Of a stretch of 15,645 bases of DNA, positions 1 through 5,942 are shown piece by piece (position 1 is the stretch's first letter; the number at the start of each line of letters is the position of its first letter). The DNA lies in assembly GCA_938046755.1 (NCBI GenBank), contig CALIXC010000276.1, forward strand, positions 1 through 15,645. The letters are read 5' to 3'. Source of the stretch: an uncultured Lautropia sp. Its GTDB lineage: Bacteria; Pseudomonadota; Gammaproteobacteria; Burkholderiales; Burkholderiaceae_E. A program made the position numbers and the translations under genes. The notes under the pieces were generated by a model, which was not told the origin of the DNA, ran no database searches, and worked only from the letters and a program-made list of their open reading frames with translations.

Positions 1-18
1 CCGTCTGATGACAAGGTG

Positions 19-402
19 TCAGTCGGACTCGTGGGGCGTTAGCAGCTGCTGCAGATAGTCGGCCAGCACCACGGCGTTGTTGTGGGTCTCGTCGTGGGCA
101 GCGTACAGCAGGGTGAGAGGGCCCTGTCGAGCGATGTCCAGCAGGGGCTGCAGGGCCGAAAGGTTGGCAGACAGTTCGGTTTCGTATCGTTCTCGGAATT
201 CCTGCCAGCGTTCGGGGTCATGGCCGAACCAGTGGCGCAGGTCGTTGCTGGGGGCCACGTCGCGGATCCAGAGCTGGAAGGGCGCGTCTTCCTTGCGCAT
301 GCCTCGTGGCCACAGCCTGTCGACCAGTACGCGGGTTCCTTCGCCGGCAAGGGTGGGGGCGTAGACGCGGCGGGTCTGAATGGCATAGGCTGGCTGAGAC
401 AT
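19..402 (-). CDS. DUF488 family protein (YeaO-like)
   Basis: A 127-residue protein of the DUF488/YeaO family. The family signature RVLVDRLWPRG lies at about residues 24-34, followed by an invariant-looking tryptophan (WIRDVAPS, about 45-52) and a C-terminal LLYAAHDETHNNA segment (about 98-110). Length is normal for the family (about 115-130). The ATG at 402 follows a GAGGAGAT ribosome-binding site. The family is widespread but has no firmly established biochemical role. The gene lies downstream of the TenA-like gene on the same strand, 117 bp away, so co-transcription is possible but not shown. A short TGACA/TGTCA inverted repeat overlaps the stop codon (9-21) but has no U-tract. Confidence 0.88.
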   Translation of the reverse strand: MSQPAYAIQTRRVYAPTLAGEGTRVLVDRLWPRGMRKEDAPFQLWIRDVAPSNDLRHWFGHDPERWQEFRERYETELSANLSALQPLLDIARQGPLTLLYAAHDETHNNAVVLADYLQQLLTPHESD

Positions 403-519
403 ATGGGATCTCCTCGTTCCGGGGGCGGTGCTGCCTGGGCGTGGGACCTGCGTGAAGGACTGGAGTACGTGGTAGCCGGCAGGCGCCCCGATGCGTATGG
501 CGAATTTTTCCCCGAATGT

Positions 520-1182
520 TCAGCGTTCAGTATAGACCGAGTCGAAGAAGGCTCTCTCCAATGCCACAGCGCGGTGGAAGAAGCGGCGTGCCTCGTCCTG
601 CTGTGCGACCGGGATGCTTACGCTGACACGGTCCAGCTCGCTGCGCAGCCAGGCCACGAAATCGCGGAAGAAGTCGTTGGCGTGCAGCGTGATCCATTCG
701 GCGTGCTGGAACTCGGAGGGCAGTGCACGTCCGGGCTGATCGGCCCATTCCAGGTACAGTCCCTCAGCTACGCACAGCACGGCCAGTGCACTTGCGTAGC
801 GGCGGGTTTCGGCTGCCTCGCGCATCAGCTCCTGGAACTGTAGGGTGACGTCGTCCAGCGTGGGTGTGGTGCGCTCGATGGCGGGCACGCGCAGCAGGTC
901 GAAGCAGCGCTGAAAATAGGTGTTCTCGTCGCTGGTGATCATGGCAGCGAACTGCGAGAAGCGCACGCGCGCTGCATACTGGTCGGCCGATGCGATGGCT
1001 GCGCCCAGAAGGGCGACGAAGCGGTCGATGAACTGGTAGTCCTGAACCAGGTAGTGGCGCAGGTGCTCGCTGGTCAGCGTGCCGGCAAAGATCTCGTCGA
1101 CGAAGCGGTGCTGGATGGCAGCCTGCCAGTCTTTCTGGCATTCAGCGCGCAGGACCTGGGAAAACGGGGCGGGGGTGTTCAT
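520..1182 (-). CDS. TenA/PqqC-fold protein, TenA_E-like (putative thiamin salvage hydrolase)
   Basis: A 220-residue all-helical protein of the TenA/THI-4 family, which releases or salvages the pyrimidine moiety of thiamin. Visible family features are the YLVQDYQFIDRF helix (44-55, with substrate-binding Asp48), a YASALAVLCVAEGLYLEW helix (129-146), an EWITLHANDFF segment (162-172) and a C-terminal glutamate in ALERAFF (Glu209). My alignment by eye puts Ala139/Glu140 where classical TenA has its catalytic Cys, so this looks more like the Glu-type TenA_E class than true thiaminase II; Cys137 is close by, so the class is uncertain. The ATG at 1182 has a GAGGAGA site. No other thiamin gene or TPP riboswitch is visible nearby. 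Confidence 0.8.
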   Translation of the reverse strand: MNTPAPFSQVLRAECQKDWQAAIQHRFVDEIFAGTLTSEHLRHYLVQDYQFIDRFVALLGAAIASADQYAARVRFSQFAAMITSDENTYFQRCFDLLRVPAIERTTPTLDDVTLQFQELMREAAETRRYASALAVLCVAEGLYLEWADQPGRALPSEFQHAEWITLHANDFFRDFVAWLRSELDRVSVSIPVAQQDEARRFFHRAVALERAFFDSVYTER

Positions 1183-1215
1183 GGGGGTCTCCTCTTCATG
1201 TTGGATGTGGGGCGG

Positions 1216-1243
1216 GCGTCGCTGACTTTGGCCACAGCGACGC
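1216..1243. other. GC-rich stem-loop between dtd and tenA
   Basis: A perfect 9-bp inverted repeat, GCGTCGCTG (1216-1224) and CAGCGACGC (1235-1243), is separated by a 10-nt loop. It lies in the 128-bp gap between the dtd stop codon and the tenA start codon, both minus strand. No T-run follows on either strand, so it is not a standard intrinsic terminator. It could stabilise or separate the two transcripts. Confidence 0.5.
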
Positions 1244-1310
1244 AGGCAAGTCGTCGTTGGCTACAGGCGCATCCGGATCGTGGCCAGACCGTCTGGCGAG
1301 CTGTCATGGC

Positions 1311-1748
1311 TTACAGCCGCATTGGGATCGTGACTGGGCCGTCATTGACGAGTGACACCTGCATGCTGGCCCCGAAGCGGCCGGTGGCCACCTCGGGGTG
1401 CAGGCGACGGGCTTCGGTCACGAAGGCATCATACAGCGCTTCGCCCTGGGCGGGTGGGGCGGCACCGATGAAGCTGGGGCGGTTGCCCTGTCGGGTGTCG
1501 GCAGCCAGCGTGAACTGGCTGACAATGAGTAGGCTGCCGCCCACATCCTGCACGCTGCGGTTCATCCGGCCGGCCTCGTCGGCAAAGATGCGCAGCTTCA
1601 GCAGCTTGGCCACGGCCTTGTAGACGGTCTCTGTGGTGTCTGCGGGTTCGGCACAGATGAAGGCGAGCATCCCCGGACCGATGCTGCCATAGGTCTGGCC
1701 GTCAATCTGGACGCTGGCCTGGGCGACGCGCTGGATGAGCAGGTGCAT
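1311..1748 (-). CDS. dtd: D-aminoacyl-tRNA deacylase
   Basis: A 145-residue DTD protein that hydrolyses D-aminoacyl-tRNA (and Gly-tRNAAla) in the cytosol, protecting translation from misacylation. The two active-site motifs are present: SQFTL (77-81) and NDGPVT (135-140), the latter matching the family's N-x-GP-V/F-T motif. The N-terminus MHLLIQRVAQASV is the standard DTD start, so I chose the ATG at 1748 over the in-frame TTG at 1787, which would add 13 residues not typical of the family. No strong ribosome-binding site is visible before 1748. The gene is divergent from the Pxp operon, with a 144-bp shared upstream region. Confidence 0.95.
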   Translation of the reverse strand: MHLLIQRVAQASVQIDGQTYGSIGPGMLAFICAEPADTTETVYKAVAKLLKLRIFADEAGRMNRSVQDVGGSLLIVSQFTLAADTRQGNRPSFIGAAPPAQGEALYDAFVTEARRLHPEVATGRFGASMQVSLVNDGPVTIPMRL

Positions 1749-1892
1749 GAGGGACTCTGGGTAGGTGAAAGGGGCTGCCCGCGGCAAATGAGATGCCGGG
1801 AGGCAACAGGGTGATGATAAGCTAAGCCCCTGGGTAAACCCGTAGCTGGGAGGGTGGTTAAACTCCAGAAAAATAATCTCGTTTCTTCGATC
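1749..1892. promoter_or_regulatory. Divergent upstream region of dtd and the Pxp operon
   Basis: This stretch lies between divergent dtd and ycsG-like genes and must hold promoters for both, but I cannot assign convincing -35/-10 pairs. A small GGG-TAAA-CCC hairpin lies at 1832-1841, flanked by AGCT words, shortly upstream of the transporter gene. It does not match a riboswitch that I recognise. A GTG at 1854, directly preceded by GGGAGG, is in frame with the transporter. Confidence 0.35.
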
Positions 1893-3146
1893 ATGAATCA
1901 GGTTGCCACGCCCGAGCCGTCTTCTTCCGGGGCTGATTTTGTGAAGTCGCGCCGCTCGTCGATCATCGCCGCCATCTTCCTGATGGCCACGTCGGCCATT
2001 GGTCCGGGGTTCATCACTCAGACGGCAACCTTCACCACGAAACTGGGGGCAGCCTTCGCCTTCGGCATTCTGGCGTCGGTCCTCATCGACTTCGTGGTGC
2101 AGCTCAATGTCTGGCGCATGATTGCGCTGTCGCGGCGCAATGCGTCAGCGCTGGCCAATGCGGCGCTGCCCGGCAGCGGCCATGTGCTGGCGTTGCTGGT
2201 CATCTTTGGCGGGCTGGTGTTCAACGTCGGCAACATTGCCGGTGCAGGGTTGGGCCTGTCGGCGCTGCTGGGGCTGTCTGCCAAGTGGGGCGGGCTGATC
2301 AGTGCGGCGCTGGCCGTGGGCATCTTTGCGTCCAGTCGGGCAGGGGCGGCCGTGGACCGGCTGATCATCTGGCTGGGGCTGCTGATGATCGTGATGACGG
2401 CCTATGTGGCGTTCGTGTCGGGTCCGCCGGTGGGTGAGGCGCTGCAGCAGATGGTGGTGCCGCAGCTGGTGGACTGGACGGCCATCACGACGATCGTGGG
2501 TGGAACGGTGGGCGGCTATATTACCTATGCCGGCGCACACCGGCTGCTGGACCGTGGCACGGTGGGGTCCGAGAACCTGGGGGCTGTCACCGCAGGGGCA
2601 CTCAATGGCATTGCCGTGACCGGGGTGATGCGCTTTCTGCTGTTCCTGGCCATTCTGGGCGTGGTGTCCAGCGGCGTGGCCATCGACGTGTCGGGCAAGG
2701 GGGCCAATCCGGCGGCGCAGGCCTTCCAGGCAGCGGCGGGCGAGTTCGGACTGCGGGTCTTCGGGCTGGTACTGTGGGCGGCGGCCATCACCAGCGTGAT
2801 CGGGGCAGCCTATACGTCGATGTCCTTCCTCTCGGCTTTCAAGAGTGACATTTCCGAACGGGCGCGCAACCGGGCCACCGTGGTGTTCATCGCGGTCTCG
2901 CTGGCTGTGTTCCTCCTGATGGGAACGGCACCGGCAGCGCTGCTGGTGTTTGCCGGTGGCTTCAACGGGCTGATCCTGCCGCTGGGCATGACGATCTTCA
3001 TGATCATCGGCTGGCGCCGCGCCGACCTGCTGGGAGGCGTGTCCTACCCGAAATGGCTGCTGGTACTGGGCACGGCCGTGTGTGTGCTGACCTGGTACAT
3101 GGGCGTCGTGTCGGTCGGGCCGATCTTCCGGCTGCTGGCCGCGTGA
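1893..3146 (+). CDS. ycsG: NRAMP-like transporter of the 5-oxoprolinase locus (YcsG type)
   Basis: A 417-residue integral membrane protein with about 11 hydrophobic segments. It belongs to the NRAMP-related branch found beside pxpABC in many bacteria (B. subtilis YcsG). The TM1 motif that is DPGN in metal-transporting NRAMPs reads GPGF here (37-40). The TM6 metal-binding region has AGAH (213-216) instead of the usual MPH. These changes argue against ordinary Mn/Fe transport and, with the operon context, suggest uptake of 5-oxoproline or a related solute; that role is inference. Start: the ATG at 1893 gives a typical short hydrophilic N-terminus, but a GTG at 1854 (13 residues longer) has a GGGAGG immediately before it and cannot be excluded. 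It is followed 40 bp later by pxpA. Confidence 0.88.
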   Translation: MNQVATPEPSSSGADFVKSRRSSIIAAIFLMATSAIGPGFITQTATFTTKLGAAFAFGILASVLIDFVVQLNVWRMIALSRRNASALANAALPGSGHVLALLVIFGGLVFNVGNIAGAGLGLSALLGLSAKWGGLISAALAVGIFASSRAGAAVDRLIIWLGLLMIVMTAYVAFVSGPPVGEALQQMVVPQLVDWTAITTIVGGTVGGYITYAGAHRLLDRGTVGSENLGAVTAGALNGIAVTGVMRFLLFLAILGVVSSGVAIDVSGKGANPAAQAFQAAAGEFGLRVFGLVLWAAAITSVIGAAYTSMSFLSAFKSDISERARNRATVVFIAVSLAVFLLMGTAPAALLVFAGGFNGLILPLGMTIFMIIGWRRADLLGGVSYPKWLLVLGTAVCVLTWYMGVVSVGPIFRLLAA

Positions 3147-3186
3147 CGGATGACGGATACGGCGCAACGAACCCTGGAGACTTCTC

Positions 3187-3945
3187 ATGGCAAGAATCGA
3201 CCTGAACAGTGACCTGGGCGAGAGTTTTGGCGCCTGGACGATGGGTGATGATGCAGCAATGCTGGAGATCGTCACCAGTGCCAATGTGGCCTGCGGCTTT
3301 CATGCCGGCGACCCGGCGGGCATCCTGAAGACGCTGCGCGAGGCTGCACGGCGTGGCGTGAGCATCGGGGCACACGTGGCCTATCCGGATCTTTCCGGTT
3401 TCGGGCGGCGGAATATGGACGTGGCCTCGGCCGACCTGCGTGCCGGCGTGATCTATCAGATCGGGGCATTGCAGGCGCTGGCGCGTGTGGCAGGCACGCA
3501 GATGCGCTACGTGAAGCCGCACGGTGCGCTCTACAACACCATTGCGCATGACCGGCGACAGGCCACCGATGTGATCGAGGCCGTGAAGGCCGCGGATGAT
3601 CGTCTGGCGCTGGTGGTGCTGGCGGGTTCGCCGCTGGCGGGCTGGGCGCGCGAGGCGGGTCTGACGGTGGTGGCTGAGGCCTTTGCGGACCGGGGCTATA
3701 CGTCGGAAGGGACGCTGGTGTCGCGGCGTGAGCCCGGTGCGGTGCTGCACGATGCCGATCAGGTGGCGGCGCGGATGCTGCGGCTGGTGCGCGAGGGCGT
3801 GGTGGAAGCTGTCGATGGCAGCCTGGCGAAGGTGGAGGCAGATTCGATCTGCGTGCATGGCGACAGTCCCGATGCGGTGGCGATGGCACGCGCGGTGCGC
3901 CGGGTTCTGGTCGATGCCGGCGTGACGCTGGCACCGTTTGCCTGA
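3187..3945 (+). CDS. pxpA: 5-oxoprolinase subunit A (LamB/YcsF family)
   Basis: A 252-residue LamB/YcsF protein, the A subunit of the ATP-dependent prokaryotic 5-oxoprolinase that opens 5-oxoproline to glutamate. Family motifs occur in order: DLNSDLGESFG (5-15), NVACGFHAGDP (33-43), GAHVAYPD (61-68), VKPHGALYN (109-117) and a later FADRGYTSEGTLVSR block. The His and Asp residues in these motifs form the putative metal/catalytic site of the barrel-like fold. Full length for the family. The ATG at 3187 has CTGGAG about 7 bases upstream. It lies 40 bp after the transporter and 27 bp before pxpBC, so all are probably on one transcript. Confidence 0.95.
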   Translation: MARIDLNSDLGESFGAWTMGDDAAMLEIVTSANVACGFHAGDPAGILKTLREAARRGVSIGAHVAYPDLSGFGRRNMDVASADLRAGVIYQIGALQALARVAGTQMRYVKPHGALYNTIAHDRRQATDVIEAVKAADDRLALVVLAGSPLAGWAREAGLTVVAEAFADRGYTSEGTLVSRREPGAVLHDADQVAARMLRLVREGVVEAVDGSLAKVEADSICVHGDSPDAVAMARAVRRVLVDAGVTLAPFA

Positions 3946-3972
3946 TCGGGAAAACGAGAAAAGGAAGCGCAC

Positions 3973-5763
3973 ATGCGTCTGTTGCCCGTCAATCTCGATG
4001 CCATCCTGGTGGAGCTGGCTGATCTGGATGAAACCCTGGCGCTTTTCGATGCACTGGAGGCGGATCCGATCGAGGGTGTGACTGAACTGGTGCCGGCGGC
4101 GCGCACCATCCTGGTGCATTTCCTGCCGTGGGTCTGTCCGCTACCCAGGCTGGTGGCCGGCATTGCTGCACGGCAGGGCAGGCAGGGGCGGGCGCGTCAG
4201 GGAACGCTGGTACGCATTCCGGTCCGCTACGACGGCGAGGATCTGGTCGAGATGGCCGATTACCTGGGGCTGTCGGTGGACGAGCTGGTGCGACGACATG
4301 CGGCTTCTGTTTGGCAGGTGGCGTTTACCGGTTTTGCGCCGGGCTTTGCCTACCTGTCGGGGGGCGATCCGGTATTCAACGTGCCGCGTCGCGCCAGCCC
4401 GCGCACGCGCATTCCGGCGGGCTCGGTCGGGCTGGCAGGTACCTTCAGCGCCGTGTACCCGCGTGCCACGCCCGGGGGATGGCAGCTCATCGGTACCACT
4501 GATGTGCCGATGTGGGATCTGGCGCGTACGCCGCCGGCGCTGCTGCAGCCGGGGCAGCGCGTGCAGTTCGTGGATGTGGCGACCGAGGAAGGCGAAGTGC
4601 TGCAGCGCGAGGGTATGCAGCAGCGGAGTGCGGTGGTGAGTGGCGGTTGCATGACGGCCGCTGCCGAAGATGGCTCGCGTTGCGGGGACTCGATGCGTGC
4701 CCGTTCCGCGGCGGTAGCGGATGATGCTGGAGGTGATGGGCAGAGAGCCTGCCGTGCCGGCGATGAGAAGGCCGTGGCACATGTCTTCGAGGTGGTGGCG
4801 ACCGGTCTGCAGGCGCTGTTCCAGGATGCCGGTCGCCCGGGGCAGGCACGCCAGGGCGTGTCGGCTTCCGGGGCGCTGGATGCCACGGCGTTTCGTGTGG
4901 CCAACCAGTTGCTGGGCAACGAGGCCGATGCCACGGTCATCGAGCTGCTGCATGGCGGTTTCGCGTTGCGGGCTCTGACCCGGACGGTGGTGGCGGTGAC
5001 GGGGGCGACCGGGCCGCTGGATCTGAAGGATGCGTCGGGCGTGCCGCTGCCTGCCGAACGCCATGTGCCGCTGGCCATGGAGCCGGGCGATGTGCTGACG
5101 GTGGGCGCGCCCGAGCGTGGCCTGCGCAGCTATCTGGCGGTACGCGGTGGCTTTGACGTGGCGCCCGTGCTGGGTAGCAGTGCCACCGACACGCTGGCGG
5201 GCGTGGGCCCGGAGCCGCTGCGCGTGGGCCAGGGGCTGGCGGTAGGCCAGCGCATTCGGGGGGCGGTGGATGCGGCCGAGGCGGGCATGGCGAAGCTGGA
5301 AACGCTGCTGCCGCATCTGCCTGATTCCGTGCAGTCGGATCTTCGTGATGCGGATGCGGTTCGCCGTCATGCTATCGTGCTGGATTTGGTGCTGGGGCCA
5401 CGGACAGACTGGTTCGATGGTGAATTACTGGAGTTGCTGCAGCAGCAGTGCTGGCAGGTGACGCAGCAATCCAACCGGGTGGGGCTGAGGCTGCTGGGTG
5501 AGAAGCCCCTGCAGCGGGCCGCCGGTTTTCAGGGCAGGGAATTGCCCTCCGAGGGCACGACGCTGGGGGCGTTGCAGGTGCCGGCCAATGGGCAGCCGGT
5601 GCTGTTCCTGGCGGATCATCCGCTGACCGGGGGCTATCCGGTGATCGGCTGTGTGGCGCCGCATCATCTGGATCTGGCGGCGCAGCTGCCACCGGGGGTC
5701 TTCGTGCGCTTCAAGGTGATGGCACCGTTTTCGGAGATTCCGCTGGAGGGGGCCGGTGCATGA
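3973..5763 (+). CDS. pxpBC: Fused 5-oxoprolinase subunits B and C (KipI-KipA / AHS1-AHS2)
   Basis: A 596-residue fusion of two subunits that are usually separate. Residues 1-205 are PxpB (AHS1/KipI): FTGFAPGFAYLSGGDP (118-133), a PRRASPRTRIPAGSVG run (138-153) and YPRATPGGWQLIG (162-174). Residues 270-590 are PxpC (AHS2/KipA): VVATGLQALFQDAGRPG (274-290), SGALDATAFRVANQLLGN (299-316), then SEGTTLGALQVP (526-537) and DHPLTGGYPVIG (548-559). A hydrophilic Ala/Gly/Asp/Arg-rich linker of about 65 residues (206-269) joins them and looks unconserved. Both parts are related to the carboxyltransferase region of urea carboxylase and to allophanate-hydrolase-associated proteins. With PxpA they should form the 5-oxoprolinase. 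The start ATG at 3973 follows AAAAGGAAG. The stop codon overlaps the next ATG as ATGA (5760-5763). Confidence 0.93.
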   Translation: MRLLPVNLDAILVELADLDETLALFDALEADPIEGVTELVPAARTILVHFLPWVCPLPRLVAGIAARQGRQGRARQGTLVRIPVRYDGEDLVEMADYLGLSVDELVRRHAASVWQVAFTGFAPGFAYLSGGDPVFNVPRRASPRTRIPAGSVGLAGTFSAVYPRATPGGWQLIGTTDVPMWDLARTPPALLQPGQRVQFVDVATEEGEVLQREGMQQRSAVVSGGCMTAAAEDGSRCGDSMRARSAAVADDAGGDGQRACRAGDEKAVAHVFEVVATGLQALFQDAGRPGQARQGVSASGALDATAFRVANQLLGNEADATVIELLHGGFALRALTRTVVAVTGATGPLDLKDASGVPLPAERHVPLAMEPGDVLTVGAPERGLRSYLAVRGGFDVAPVLGSSATDTLAGVGPEPLRVGQGLAVGQRIRGAVDAAEAGMAKLETLLPHLPDSVQSDLRDADAVRRHAIVLDLVLGPRTDWFDGELLELLQQQCWQVTQQSNRVGLRLLGEKPLQRAAGFQGRELPSEGTTLGALQVPANGQPVLFLADHPLTGGYPVIGCVAPHHLDLAAQLPPGVFVRFKVMAPFSEIPLEGAGA

Positions 5764-5942
5764 GGACAGAAAGCGGAAGTCCTCATTTCCGGGAGGTGGC
5801 GCTCGGGAAGGTCTGCCATAGGGACAGGCAGATGACGGGGCATGCAGAAGGGCAGACGGAATGCCGGACGGAAGGCCGGGAGACTGGGGCGTACAGAATG
5901 GAGGTGTCTGATGGACTCGGGCGCCTGACGAGGGAAAAGTGA
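5760..5942 (+). CDS. Possible small coupled protein between pxpBC and the biotin carboxylase
   Basis: A 60-residue ORF that exactly fills the gap in the operon. Its ATG overlaps the pxpBC stop as ATGA, a GGAGGGGG site lies 7 bases upstream (5745-5752), and its TGA overlaps the next ATG as TGATG. The predicted peptide is hydrophilic and rich in Arg, Glu, Gly and Thr, with no transmembrane segment and no family that I recognise. A near-perfect 12-bp tandem repeat (5855-5878) encodes TECR-TEGR. Third-position GC looks lower than in the flanking genes, which weakens the case. It may be a real small protein, a translational coupling device, or a decayed spacer. Uncertain. Confidence 0.35.
   Translation: MRTESGSPHFREVALGKVCHRDRQMTGHAEGQTECRTEGRETGAYRMEVSDGLGRLTREK

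Noticed and set aside
1826..1852. Riboswitch (manganese yybP-ykoY or guanidine type) before the transporter gene
   Set aside because: Only a tiny GGG-TAAA-CCC hairpin is visible; the conserved cores of those riboswitches are absent.
2145..3284. Long stop-free frame on the minus strand opposite the transporter and pxpA
   Set aside because: Low-complexity His/Gln/Arg/Pro translation, mirror of biased third positions in a GC-rich gene; crosses two genes with strong motifs on the plus strand.
4141..5370. Minus-strand open frame of about 400 codons opposite pxpBC
   Set aside because: His/Arg-rich composition with no domain; pxpBC motifs on the plus strand are decisive.
5764..5941. Degenerate separate accB gene in the gap before the carboxylase
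   Set aside because: No biotinyl-type motif in any frame; the carrier domain is already fused to the downstream protein.
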